Shown piece after piece: positions 25,175 to 33,290 of a stretch of DNA of 64,000 bases (position 1 is the first letter of the stretch; every line of letters begins with the position of its first letter). Both the position numbers and the translations under genes were made by a program. Location: assembly GCA_900550105.1 (NCBI GenBank), contig URQW01000001.1, forward strand, positions 213,071-277,070, in the 5' to 3' direction. A model generated the notes under the pieces. That model was given only the letters and a program-made list of their open reading frames with translations. It was not told where the DNA came from and did no database searches. This stretch comes from an uncultured Pelosinus sp. GTDB taxonomy: Bacteria > Bacillota > Negativicutes > UMGS1260.

Positions 25175-26125
25175 TTACTTATTATCTTGTTTTTTTGCCT
25201 GTTCTTTTGCTAAATCAGCACAACGTCCCGCCTTTAAAATAGAGCCACCTGCTGCATGGCCGACAAGTGTCTCTGCCAATCTTGCTGTATCCATCGCCTT
25301 TAAAAGATCAACGCCTGTATCAATCCCCATTTCATGGAGCATATGAATCACGTCTTCTGTCGCTACATTTCCCGAAGCGCCGGGTGCGAAAGGACAACCG
25401 CCAAGGCCGGCAAAAGCGCCATCAAATACAGTAATGCCTGCTTGCATCGCTGCCACAATATTCGCCAGAGCCATGTCTCGTGTATTATGAAAATGCATAA
25501 CCCAACTGACCTGCCGATATTTTTCTACCATATAACTACCAAGCTCATAGACTTGACGCGGATTGGCCATACCCGTCGTATCAGACAACGATAATTCGGT
25601 AATTCCTAATTCTAAAAAGCGTTTTACAACATTCTCAACTTGCTCTACAGGCACTTTTCCCTGAAAAGGACAACCAAAAGAAGTAGAAATTGCGCCAGAC
25701 ACTTCCATGCCGTTTTTCTTGGCAAAAGTAACACATTCGCCAAAACCATCCATCATTTCTAACGGTTTCTTGTTAAAGTTATTAATACAATGAGCTTCAC
25801 TGGCTGAAACAGTTAGTTTTACTTTTTTGATACCTGCCAAAAAAGCTCTTTCTACGCCTTTAAAGTTCGGAACGAGGACGCGATATTCTACGCCGTCTAC
25901 TTTTTCCATTGCTTCTACCAGCTTGCCCGTATCTGCCATAGCTGGAACGGCCTTGGGATGTACAAAAGAACCTACTTCAATAATTTTCACGCCTGATGCT
26001 ACGACAGAGTTTAGTAACTGTAATTTTTCTTCAACACTAAATAATTTCTTTTCATTTTGCAGCCCGTCACGTAGGCCTACTTCACAGATTGTAACTCTTG
26101 CTGGCCACTGAATTGTTTTTTCCAT
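25175..26125 (-). CDS. Hydroxymethylglutaryl-CoA lyase family enzyme
   Basis: An aldol-type lyase of the DRE-TIM metallolyase family. CEVGLRDGLQNE holds the catalytic Arg and metal Asp, SFVHPKAVPAMAD, FGCPFQGKV and the metal His pair in MHFHNT are present, and the C-terminal loop GLGGCPFAPGASGNVATED contains the catalytic Cys. These all match HMG-CoA lyase, which splits 3-hydroxy-3-methylglutaryl-CoA into acetyl-CoA and acetoacetate. Its place between a CoA-transferase and a dicarboxylate transporter suggests that it cleaves the CoA ester of an imported acid such as 3-hydroxy-3-methylglutarate. A related substrate cannot be excluded. Confidence 0.9.
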   Translation of the reverse strand: MEKTIQWPARVTICEVGLRDGLQNEKKLFSVEEKLQLLNSVVASGVKIIEVGSFVHPKAVPAMADTGKLVEAMEKVDGVEYRVLVPNFKGVERAFLAGIKKVKLTVSASEAHCINNFNKKPLEMMDGFGECVTFAKKNGMEVSGAISTSFGCPFQGKVPVEQVENVVKRFLELGITELSLSDTTGMANPRQVYELGSYMVEKYRQVSWVMHFHNTRDMALANIVAAMQAGITVFDGAFAGLGGCPFAPGASGNVATEDVIHMLHEMGIDTGVDLLKAMDTARLAETLVGHAAGGSILKAGRCADLAKEQAKKQDNK

Positions 26126-26172
26126 ACCGGGTCATTCCTTCCAAAGAAAATTTAAACATCGTCTTAGAAACG

Positions 26173-27363
26173 TTAAATAATGCCTTTGTCTTTTAACTCG
26201 CTAACATCTTTGCTTGCTAGTCCGAGCAATTCGCTGTATACTTCTTCGTTATGCTCGCCCAACTTCGGTCCAACCCATTTCACTTCTCCGGGAGTTGCGC
26301 TCAACTTAGGTACAATGCCAGGCATTTTGATAGTGCCAAAATCAGGGTGAGGCATTGCAAGAATGTTTTCCCTCGCTGCATAGTGAGGATCGGCAAAAAT
26401 ATCTTCCATGCTATAGACAAGACTTACAGGCGCACCGGCTTCATCAAGAATCGCTTTTACGTCCTTATACTCATGGCTTCCCATCCAATCGTTGACGATT
26501 TCTTCCACCAAAACATTGTTTCTTACGCGAGCGCCATTGGTATTGAACCGTTCGTCCTGCAGCAGATCGTCTCTGCCAATGCCTTTCGCAAAATATTCAA
26601 AAGTACGGTCAGTGCTGCAAACAAGTACAACCCATTTACCATCTCTTGTTTTAAAGGTACCTGATGGACTTGCCGAACCACTGATACTCGGTCTTCTTTC
26701 CGTAATTTTTCCGGCAATATCGTAGTTAGCTACAGCACCTTCTAGCATACGGAAAATGCTTTCATAGAGACTAAGATCCACTTCTTGCCCTTCGCCGGTT
26801 TTATCGCGATGATGAATACAAACCATCGAAGCATAGGCAGCATATATTCCCGCTAAATAATCGCACAGAGAAATCGGCGGATTGACAGGCGCGCGATCAG
26901 GGTAGCCTGTCAGATAAGTTAAGCCAGAGAAAGCCGTTGCTGGCGTACCAAATCCCGCCAATTTATGATAAGGACCGGTCTGACCGTAGCCGGTAATACG
27001 AATCACGATAATTTTCGGATTTGCCTGTTTTAGTGTGGCAAAATCCAAGCCCCATTTATCAAAGGTTCCCGTCCGAAAATTTTCTATGATAATATCGCTT
27101 TGCGCCACAAGCTTCAAAAATAGATCCTTGCCTTCTTCTTTGCGCAGATCCAAGGTAATACTGCGTTTATTTCTGGCGAATGTTGCCCAGCGTAGTGATT
27201 TTTTTTCATATAAAGGCCCCATATTGCGACCACTATCGCCACTTCCAGGCATTTCTACCTTTATCACATCGGCGCCAAAATCACCAAGCAGCGAGGCGCC
27301 AAAAGGGCCTGCAATAACGGTCGAGGCGTCAAGCACTCTGATTCCTTCTAATGCACTTGCCAT
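26173..27363 (-). CDS. Family III CoA-transferase (CaiB/BaiF)
   Basis: Transfers CoA from a donor such as succinyl-CoA to a carboxylic acid. Typical family stretches are GIRVLDASTVIAGPFGASLLGDFGADVIKVEMPGSGD, NKRSITLDLRKEEG, IIENFRTGTFDKWGLDF and GFGTPATAFSGLTYLTG, with the catalytic Asp in SLCDYLAGIYAA (about residue 170). First gene of the operon, preceded by GAGGGAG and by a -24/-12 promoter. It would activate the acid before cleavage by the lyase. Confidence 0.9.
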   Translation of the reverse strand: MASALEGIRVLDASTVIAGPFGASLLGDFGADVIKVEMPGSGDSGRNMGPLYEKKSLRWATFARNKRSITLDLRKEEGKDLFLKLVAQSDIIIENFRTGTFDKWGLDFATLKQANPKIIVIRITGYGQTGPYHKLAGFGTPATAFSGLTYLTGYPDRAPVNPPISLCDYLAGIYAAYASMVCIHHRDKTGEGQEVDLSLYESIFRMLEGAVANYDIAGKITERRPSISGSASPSGTFKTRDGKWVVLVCSTDRTFEYFAKGIGRDDLLQDERFNTNGARVRNNVLVEEIVNDWMGSHEYKDVKAILDEAGAPVSLVYSMEDIFADPHYAARENILAMPHPDFGTIKMPGIVPKLSATPGEVKWVGPKLGEHNEEVYSELLGLASKDVSELKDKGII

Positions 27364-27415
27364 AATTTATCCACTCCCTCATTCTTCCATCAAAAATCCA
27401 TCATCATATTACAAA

Positions 27416-27431
27416 AGCAAAAAGCATGCCA
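27416..27431 (-). promoter_or_regulatory. Sigma-54 (-24/-12) promoter of the CoA-transferase operon
   Basis: On the minus strand TGGCATGCTTTTTGCT fits the consensus TGGCAY-N5-TTGCW, with GG and GC separated by exactly 10 bases. It lies 53 bases before the CoA-transferase start and next to a divergent sigma-54 activator gene. Confidence 0.82.
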
Positions 27432-27499
27432 AGAACAAAATGTGTGAACTAAAAAATATATGAATGCCTAAATACGTTGATTTTACTTGGTTTTAGATT

Positions 27500-27590
27500 G
27501 AATCGCCAATTGCAAATTTTCTAATTCAATTGCTTTATTCGGTAAATTTTATTATAATTGTTGCTAAATATGATGCAATTCGTTGCATTT
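27500..27590. promoter_or_regulatory. Candidate activator-binding repeats (UAS)
   Basis: A perfect ATGCAA-TTCG-TTGCAT dyad near 27571-27586, and two CAATTGC copies between about 27505 and 27540, lie 80-170 bases upstream of the -24/-12 element. This is the usual distance for sigma-54 enhancer sites. Binding is inferred. Confidence 0.4.
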
Positions 27591-27609
27591 CGTTCTTAAG
27601 TGAGGCGTT

Positions 27610-29481
27610 ATGGTAAAAATTCTATTTTTAATTCCGTCTGAAGCGATGGTCACAGATATCCCGCAAGTTCTTTCCGCTTCTTCTCCCTCTATTATTTTAG
27701 AAATTATAAATCCCCGCGAAGCAACGGAGGTTGTCCAACAACATATTGCCAAAGGAGTGGAGATCGTAGCAGCCAGACCAGTTACTGCCACAGCCCTCCG
27801 AAAAGCGAACTTAAACATTCATGTTGTTACGATTCCGATCACCAGCTTTGATATTATTAGAGCAATTAACGGCGCAAAGGTGCAGGGAAAAGCGATTGCC
27901 GTTGTCGCTCATGCCGCCATGGTATTAGGTATTGATTTTTTAGCCAAAGAACTGGATGTAGAAATTCGCCACTATGTTACAAGCTACGGAGAAGATTACG
28001 AGCAAGTTATTCTCCAAGCAACCGCCGAAGGAGCTGAAGTCATTTTAGGCGGCGCTCTAGCTGTAAAAGCAGCCAAAAAGCACAATATTCCCTGTTCATT
28101 GATTCCTATCGGCAGCGAAAGTTTACTACAAGCCGCGCAGGAAGCGCTGCAACTACAAACAGCCTTGGATTTGGAGTCTGCCAAAAGAGGTTTTTTAACA
28201 ACCATTCTCGACCATACCCGTGACGGCTTTATTACGATTGATCAACAGCAGCATATTACAGCCTTCAATCCTATCGCCCAAAGAATCTTAAAGATTCATA
28301 AGAAAAACGTTTTGGGAAAACACTTGCAAGACATTCTCCCGCAAATCCCCTTAGATGAAATTACTTCACAGCACAAAGCATCCGTACCAAAATTACTCGA
28401 TATGAACAGTAATAAAATTTTATACGACTGCGTCCCCATTATTATTAAAGGCAAATCCTTCGGCTCGGTCATTACCTTACAGGAAACACGAAAAATCCAA
28501 CAAATGGAAGCTATGATCCGTAAAGAAATCTACGCCCATGGCCATGTTGCCAAGTTCTATTTCGATAATATTTTCGGGCAGAGCCCAGCAATTATCAAAA
28601 CCATCGAGGCAGCAAAGGATTTTGCAGCAACCAATTCCAGCGTCCTCATTTTAGGCGAAACAGGAACAGGAAAAGAAGTATTTGCGCAAAGCATTCATAA
28701 TGCCAGCAAACGTGCCAGCGGCCCCTTTGTCGCCATCAACTGTGCTTCACTGCCGGCCCAGCTGTTGGAAAGTGAGCTCTTCGGTTATGTCGGCGGTGCT
28801 TTCACCGGGGCCAATAAAGAAGGTAAGGCCGGTTTATTCGAGGTAGCCCACGGCGGCACACTTTTTCTCGATGAACTTGGCGAAATGGACTATATTAACC
28901 AGGGAAGACTCCTACGCGTTCTCCAGGAAAAAGCAGTTGTAAGGCTTGGCAGCTATAACGTAACGCCTGTCGATGTACGTTTGATTGCCGCGACTAATAA
29001 AAACCTAGAAAGTTTAGTAGCCGAAAATAAATTCCGCTCCGATCTTTATTACCGTTTAAACGTACTTCGCTTAGAACTGCCGCCCCTCAAACAGAGGAAA
29101 AGTGATATTGCCCGTTATGCTCAAGAATTTCTCCAGGAATTTTCCCAAGAAAATCATAAAGACCTTACCTTACTGCCTGATGCGTTAAAATTTCTGGAGC
29201 AATATCCCTGGCCAGGAAATATTCGCGAGTGCCGTAATGTAATGGAGCGCCTTGCCGCCACAGTAAAAGCAGCTAAAATTGATAAATCCATTGTCACCGA
29301 AATGATTAAAGGCGCCCCAGTTCCCGCTCCTGTCGCCTCTACACGCGAACAACGTGTAAAAGCTGAAATTTTAGCCGCACTGGAGGAAACCAAGGGAAAC
29401 TATACTGCTGCAGCTAAACACCTTGGCATCAATCGCACCACTTTATATCGCCGTATGGAAAGATTAAATATCACATATTAA
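27610..29481 (+). CDS. PrpR-type sigma-54-dependent activator
   Basis: Drives sigma-54 RNA polymerase by ATP hydrolysis. Order of domains: PrpR N-terminal ligand-binding domain (about 1-185), PAS domain (about 195-300; GFITIDQQQHITAFNPIAQRILK), AAA+ domain (about 315-545) with Walker A GETGTGKE, the GAFTGA loop contacting sigma-54, and Walker B GGTLFLDELGEM, then a Fis-type helix-turn-helix at the end (AAKHLGINRTTLYRRM). It is divergent from the CoA-transferase operon, whose promoter is of the -24/-12 type, so it very probably activates that operon in response to the imported acid or a derived CoA ester. Confidence 0.93.
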   Translation: MVKILFLIPSEAMVTDIPQVLSASSPSIILEIINPREATEVVQQHIAKGVEIVAARPVTATALRKANLNIHVVTIPITSFDIIRAINGAKVQGKAIAVVAHAAMVLGIDFLAKELDVEIRHYVTSYGEDYEQVILQATAEGAEVILGGALAVKAAKKHNIPCSLIPIGSESLLQAAQEALQLQTALDLESAKRGFLTTILDHTRDGFITIDQQQHITAFNPIAQRILKIHKKNVLGKHLQDILPQIPLDEITSQHKASVPKLLDMNSNKILYDCVPIIIKGKSFGSVITLQETRKIQQMEAMIRKEIYAHGHVAKFYFDNIFGQSPAIIKTIEAAKDFAATNSSVLILGETGTGKEVFAQSIHNASKRASGPFVAINCASLPAQLLESELFGYVGGAFTGANKEGKAGLFEVAHGGTLFLDELGEMDYINQGRLLRVLQEKAVVRLGSYNVTPVDVRLIAATNKNLESLVAENKFRSDLYYRLNVLRLELPPLKQRKSDIARYAQEFLQEFSQENHKDLTLLPDALKFLEQYPWPGNIRECRNVMERLAATVKAAKIDKSIVTEMIKGAPVPAPVASTREQRVKAEILAALEETKGNYTAAAKHLGINRTTLYRRMERLNITY

Positions 29482-29542
29482 ATAAAGAAGCAGCCAAATC
29501 AAGAGGTGCTATCCTCATTGATTTGGCTGCTTCTTTATTTAG
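29480..29542. terminator. Strong bidirectional terminator
   Basis: About 20-base arms beginning AAATAAAGAAGCAGCC and ending GGCTGCTTCTTTATTT are perfectly complementary, separating the activator gene from the convergent YeiH-type operon. Confidence 0.9.
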
Positions 29543-29555
29543 TTTAGCACATTTT

Positions 29556-29756
29556 TTAATAGCTGCCGTAAAAACCAAAAATAAAAACGACTAACAGCGC
29601 CACACCGATGCCTAATGAATAGGCAATTAGCTTTTTTTCGATTGGCTGAAGATCAAACCACTGCGCCTCCTGTTGTGCCATTTCCAGTTGGACAAAGTTT
29701 GAATCGTTTTTTGCCTCACTCACTGCCGCTGCCCTTACACTATAGTTGATCGCCAT
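29556..29756 (-). CDS. Small single-pass membrane protein, unknown
   Basis: A 66-residue protein with a soluble acidic N-terminal half (SEAKNDSNFVQLEMAQQEAQW) and one C-terminal membrane segment (about 43-64, LIAYSLGIGVALLVVFIFGF). AGGAGG precedes the ATG, and it follows the YeiH-type transporter by 23 bases in the same operon, so it may be an accessory subunit. No family recognised. Confidence 0.65.
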   Translation of the reverse strand: MAINYSVRAAAVSEAKNDSNFVQLEMAQQEAQWFDLQPIEKKLIAYSLGIGVALLVVFIFGFYGSY

Positions 29757-29779
29757 GTAAAATGCCTCCTTTTCCTGCC

Positions 29780-31264
29780 TTATCCGCCAATGACAGGCGG
29801 TTTAATCCCATGATAAAACAACCAGGAAACAAATAGCCCTACCCATAAAATGAACCCAAACAACGAGACGGAATATACTGCTACAATCTTGCCAACGCCA
29901 GCCTGCCAAAGATTTCTCACATTTGTAACAAGGCCGATCGAAAAGAAACATAAACTGAAAAAGATCATACGTAAAAGATTCGTTTGCCCAGCACCAGTAT
30001 CAGCAGCTTTAATAATGGAAGGATCCAAAATCCCCCACAACAGCAAAGCAAAAAAAGTAATAAAGAAGCCCAAAACAAATTTCGGGAATCTTTCCCAAAT
30101 TTCTTTAGGCGATACCTTGCCGCTGGCGTTGCGGCCTTGCTGTTTATTTAAGCCATAGACAGACCAGATGACTGCTAGTAAAAAAGCCCAAATTCCAATA
30201 AAAATATCAATAAATAATTTTGTTGTCGTAGCTGCCATTAGAATCCAACCCTCTTGATATTGAACACCAAACTGGGTCAAGGCGCGACTGCGAATCAGCG
30301 CATCAGTAATGGCTCCGCTTGCCACAGCACCGCCGTCACTTTTTACGGCAAGACCCATCCAAGCACCAGCCACCATCGGCTCATTTGTCAAGAATACAGC
30401 AGCAACCCAAGGTAAAAACAGCAGTTCTACAGCCACAAAAACAATAATAATGGAAGCAAGAACCGTAGGAACAATTGGTCGGGAGCGAACCGCTCCGCCT
30501 GTCGCAATGGCCGCCGCTACACCACAAATAGAAATACCAGATGCCAGCGGTGCAGCCCATTCCGGCGTGAATTTAAAATATCGACGCGAAATAAAATATA
30601 CAATCGGCCAATACAAAAGATAAGCTTCTACAACAGCGCACAGCCCTCTAAAAATTATAGTTCCCGCCAAACTCATTGTACCGACGGTCTTGATCCCAAT
30701 CGTAATTCCTAAGAGAATAATCCCTGTTTTTATATACCATTCGGGTCTGGCGGCCTCTGCCAAGAACCGCGCCGTCCGAGGAAAAAAGTTGCCAATGATA
30801 AGTCCGATAACTAAAGAAAAGACAAGTCCCAGTTCGCCAAGACTCAAAGACCAGCCGATTTTAAAAGCGCTCTGTTTATCTGGCGTAGCAGCAATATAAG
30901 CGAAATTCCCCAGAACGGTCGCAAAAAAAGTAATCCAATAGATAACCGTAAACCCAGCTGCAAAGCGCAGCGGTTTACTCCCCATAACCCAAGCCCCAAT
31001 TGTCGTAATCAGTACTAGAAATAAATAGGTCGCAATCGCTGATCCTGAACCGCCAAGCACAGCAAAAGCCTTAGCATTCGGTTCAAATGCTTTTGCTGCA
31101 TCAATCCATACATTGTGCTTACCAACCCAACCTAATAAATCCCCGCCCCAAATCGGCGCAAGACCAAGCAAGAAAATAAATAGCCCTAACCAAACTGCCC
31201 ACCAATCTTCGCTTTTCAGCAGAGGTTTCTGTTCGTAAAAAGATGGGTCTCCTTCACTTGACAT
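29780..31264 (-). CDS. YeiH/UPF0324-type putative sulfate exporter family protein
   Basis: A membrane protein of about 494 residues with some 11 hydrophobic segments. The family pattern WYIKTGIILLGITIGIKTVG, PLASGISICGVAAAIATGGAVRSR and VKSDGGAVASGAITDALI is present. The ATG at 31264 (MSSEGDPSF) has AAGGAGAG nine bases upstream; the longer frame would start inside the terminator region. Members are annotated as putative sulfate exporters, but substrates are poorly proved. It is preceded by a short leader with a terminator (see 31338-31407) that resembles leaders before two other sulfur-type operons in this window. Confidence 0.8.
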   Translation of the reverse strand: MSSEGDPSFYEQKPLLKSEDWWAVWLGLFIFLLGLAPIWGGDLLGWVGKHNVWIDAAKAFEPNAKAFAVLGGSGSAIATYLFLVLITTIGAWVMGSKPLRFAAGFTVIYWITFFATVLGNFAYIAATPDKQSAFKIGWSLSLGELGLVFSLVIGLIIGNFFPRTARFLAEAARPEWYIKTGIILLGITIGIKTVGTMSLAGTIIFRGLCAVVEAYLLYWPIVYFISRRYFKFTPEWAAPLASGISICGVAAAIATGGAVRSRPIVPTVLASIIIVFVAVELLFLPWVAAVFLTNEPMVAGAWMGLAVKSDGGAVASGAITDALIRSRALTQFGVQYQEGWILMAATTTKLFIDIFIGIWAFLLAVIWSVYGLNKQQGRNASGKVSPKEIWERFPKFVLGFFITFFALLLWGILDPSIIKAADTGAGQTNLLRMIFFSLCFFSIGLVTNVRNLWQAGVGKIVAVYSVSLFGFILWVGLFVSWLFYHGIKPPVIGG

Positions 31265-31318
31265 AAAGCCACTCTCCTTCTCTTTAAAATGGTATTTGCT
31301 TATTTTTGAGAAAAATAA

Positions 31319-31353
31319 AAAGGCCAATGAATGAAAATCATTCATTGGCCTTT
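31319..31353 (-). terminator. Leader terminator of the YeiH-type operon (leader 1)
   Basis: AAAGGCCAATGAATGA and TCATTCATTGGCCTTT are 16-base perfect arms followed by TTTTTATTTTT on the minus strand. It stands between the promoter and the gene, so expression requires read-through. Directly 5' of it is GCTGATTGGAACACCCAAAG, containing a TTGG/CCAA hairpin. Confidence 0.82.
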
Positions 31354-31378
31354 GGGTGTTCCAATCAGCTTAGAAATT

Positions 31379-31407
31379 ACCATATCACACTATCGGTTTT
31401 TTGTCAA
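31379..31407 (-). promoter_or_regulatory. Promoter of leader 1
   Basis: TTGACA (31402-31407) and TATGGT (31379-31384) on the minus strand, 17 bases apart. Transcription would start about 25-30 bases before the leader terminator. Confidence 0.72.
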
Positions 31408-31424
31408 CATTTTATACTTCCACT

Positions 31425-32357
31425 TTATTTTCTAGCCCAAGCCGCAATGCTGCGAATGTCTTGCGGTGTTGTGCGACAGCAACCGCCAATAATCCTGGCT
31501 CCTTGTTGATACCACTCATAGGCGCTGTCGCCGAAGGTACGGCCATCAGAACTGCCATGCCAAGTTTTATCCGTAGCATCATATTCTTCACCAGAGTTAG
31601 GATACAAAAGAATCGGTTTTGATGTATTGGCAGCAATCTCAGCAATCAACGAAGGGATATACTTAGGCGCGGTACAATTGATCCCAATCGCACTAACCTG
31701 TGGCTGTGTTTCCAGCCAAGCAGCACAATCAGCCACTCGTTCGCCACTGCTAATATGTAAGCCATCTTTTGCCGAAAAGCTAACCCAAGCCGACATTTCA
31801 GGATATTCCTTAAGCAACGTAGCCAACACTTTCGCCTCAGCTAAACAAGGAATCGTTTCGCAAGCCAAAAGATCCGGCCTACCTGCTATTAATAGCTCTA
31901 ATCTCGGCTTATGAAAAGCAACCAGTTCAGCCTCGCCAATGGTATAATCGCCACGATACTCTGACCCATCTGCCAGGAAAGCGCCATAAGGTCCTACCGA
32001 AGCGGCTACTAAAGGTTTAGGACGCTGCTCCGTTTGATGTTCCGCCCAAAAAGCGTCACGAGCTTCCACTGCCAAATTGACTGCTAAGCGGATTAAATCA
32101 GCAGCCTCAGTTTGGCTAAAGCCTTTACGCATAAAACCTTCGATGGAGGCTTGATAGCTGGCGCTGGTAGCGCAATCAGCTCCGGCTTTAAAATAGTCTA
32201 GATGGACTTTCTTGATCAATTCTGGCTGCTCAAACAAAACTTTAGCAGACCAAAGCTCATCATTCAAATTACAGCCATTTCGTTCTAATTCTGTAGCAAA
32301 AGCGCCATCTAGAATCATGACAGGAAATTTATCTAAAATACTAGCGATAGGATTCAT
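31425..32357 (-). CDS. mmuM: Homocysteine S-methyltransferase (MmuM-like)
   Basis: Makes methionine from homocysteine, with S-methylmethionine or SAM as methyl donor. The barrel starts ILDGAFATELERNGCNLND, and zinc ligands are Cys in AIGINCTAP (about residue 226) and the Cys pair in IIGGCCRTTP (about 293-294). The 310-residue length is that of E. coli MmuM and B. subtilis YbgG. It follows the amino-acid binding protein gene by about 25 bases. Together they may use external S-methylmethionine or another methionine precursor. Confidence 0.92.
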   Translation of the reverse strand: MNPIASILDKFPVMILDGAFATELERNGCNLNDELWSAKVLFEQPELIKKVHLDYFKAGADCATSASYQASIEGFMRKGFSQTEAADLIRLAVNLAVEARDAFWAEHQTEQRPKPLVAASVGPYGAFLADGSEYRGDYTIGEAELVAFHKPRLELLIAGRPDLLACETIPCLAEAKVLATLLKEYPEMSAWVSFSAKDGLHISSGERVADCAAWLETQPQVSAIGINCTAPKYIPSLIAEIAANTSKPILLYPNSGEEYDATDKTWHGSSDGRTFGDSAYEWYQQGARIIGGCCRTTPQDIRSIAAWARK

Positions 32358-32381
32358 CGTTTTATCAACTCTCCTTGTACT

Positions 32382-33149
32382 TTATTTCGTCGGTTGCTTG
32401 CCAAACCATTTTACATAAATCTTATCATATTCACCATTTTTCTTTAAATCGTCCAAGGCCGTATTCAGCTTAGCAATGAGTTCCGTATTGTTTTTGGCAG
32501 CAGCAATACCCAAATCTTCGGCATTCAGCTGAGTCCCCACCGTCTTGGTATCTTTACTACCTTCATGCGAAGTATAATACTCATTCACGGGAGCGTCATT
32601 AATTACAGCATCGACTCCGCCTGCGCGCAATTCAAGAAACGCTTCGGCAATCGTATTAAACTCACGAATATTGGCGTCTTTAATCTTATGAGCTTCTTCC
32701 GCGCCAGTGGAACCAATGGACACGGCAATTCGCTTCCCTTCCAGATCTTTAAACGATTGAATCGTAGAATTATCTTTTTTAACAACAATTCCTAAACCAG
32801 CTTTATAGTAGGATTTCGAAAAACTAACTTTTTGCGCCCGTTCATCCGTAATTGTCATATCGGAAATGGCAATATCAATATTACCAGATTGCAATGCAGG
32901 AATCAAACCATCAAAATTAAGGTTATTGATCGTTACTGAAAAGCCTGCCTGTTTAGCGATCGCTTTGATTAAATCAATATCAAAGCCCACATATTCTTTG
33001 GTCTTTTCGTCTTGAAAACCAAAGGGAGCATAGGTTGCATCTGTGCCTACTTTCAATACTTTTTCTGAAGAAGCTTGTTTCCCGCAGCCACTTAGTCCAA
33101 GAATTACGATAAGACCAGTGAGAAATAACAATACTGTTTTTTTTAACAT
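32382..33149 (-). CDS. Amino-acid ABC transporter substrate-binding lipoprotein (family 3)
   Basis: An extracytoplasmic binding protein. The lipobox LGLSGC gives Cys22 as the acylated residue; VGTDATYAPFGFQD, VGFDIDLIKAIAK, ISDMTITDERAQKVSFSKSYY and DAVINDAPV define the SBP_bac_3 fold. No permease or ATPase genes lie next to it, so it must use components encoded elsewhere. Cotranscription with mmuM and the leader shared with metQ suggest a sulfur amino acid or S-methylmethionine as ligand, but this is inferred. Confidence 0.87.
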   Translation of the reverse strand: MLKKTVLLFLTGLIVILGLSGCGKQASSEKVLKVGTDATYAPFGFQDEKTKEYVGFDIDLIKAIAKQAGFSVTINNLNFDGLIPALQSGNIDIAISDMTITDERAQKVSFSKSYYKAGLGIVVKKDNSTIQSFKDLEGKRIAVSIGSTGAEEAHKIKDANIREFNTIAEAFLELRAGGVDAVINDAPVNEYYTSHEGSKDTKTVGTQLNAEDLGIAAAKNNTELIAKLNTALDDLKKNGEYDKIYVKWFGKQPTK

Positions 33150-33184
33150 AGCCGACTCTCCTTTATGATCAATTTATAAAAAAA

Positions 33185-33217
33185 AGGCCAAAGTTACCGT
33201 AACGGTAGCTTTGACCT
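33185..33217 (-). terminator. Leader terminator of the binding-protein/mmuM operon (leader 2)
   Basis: Arms AGGTCAAAGCTACCGT and ACGGTAACTTTGGCCT on the minus strand pair with two wobble positions, followed by seven T. It stands between promoter and gene. Immediately 5' is GCTGATCAGAAATCTGA (33218-33234), which folds as TCAG-AAAT-CTGA. Confidence 0.8.
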
Positions 33218-33249
33218 TCAGATTTCTGATCAGCCGAACAACTATGAAA

Positions 33250-33279
33250 ATGATACTACATAGGGATATTCTCTGTCAA
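33250..33279 (-). promoter_or_regulatory. Promoter of leader 2
   Basis: TTGACA (33274-33279) and TATCAT (33250-33255) on the minus strand, 18 bases apart. Confidence 0.65.
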
Positions 33280-33290
33280 TATTTCGATAC

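Noticed and set aside
31319..31407. SAM-I riboswitch before the sulfur-type genes
   Set aside because: The leaders are only about 25-55 bases before the terminator and lack the conserved S-box core sequences.
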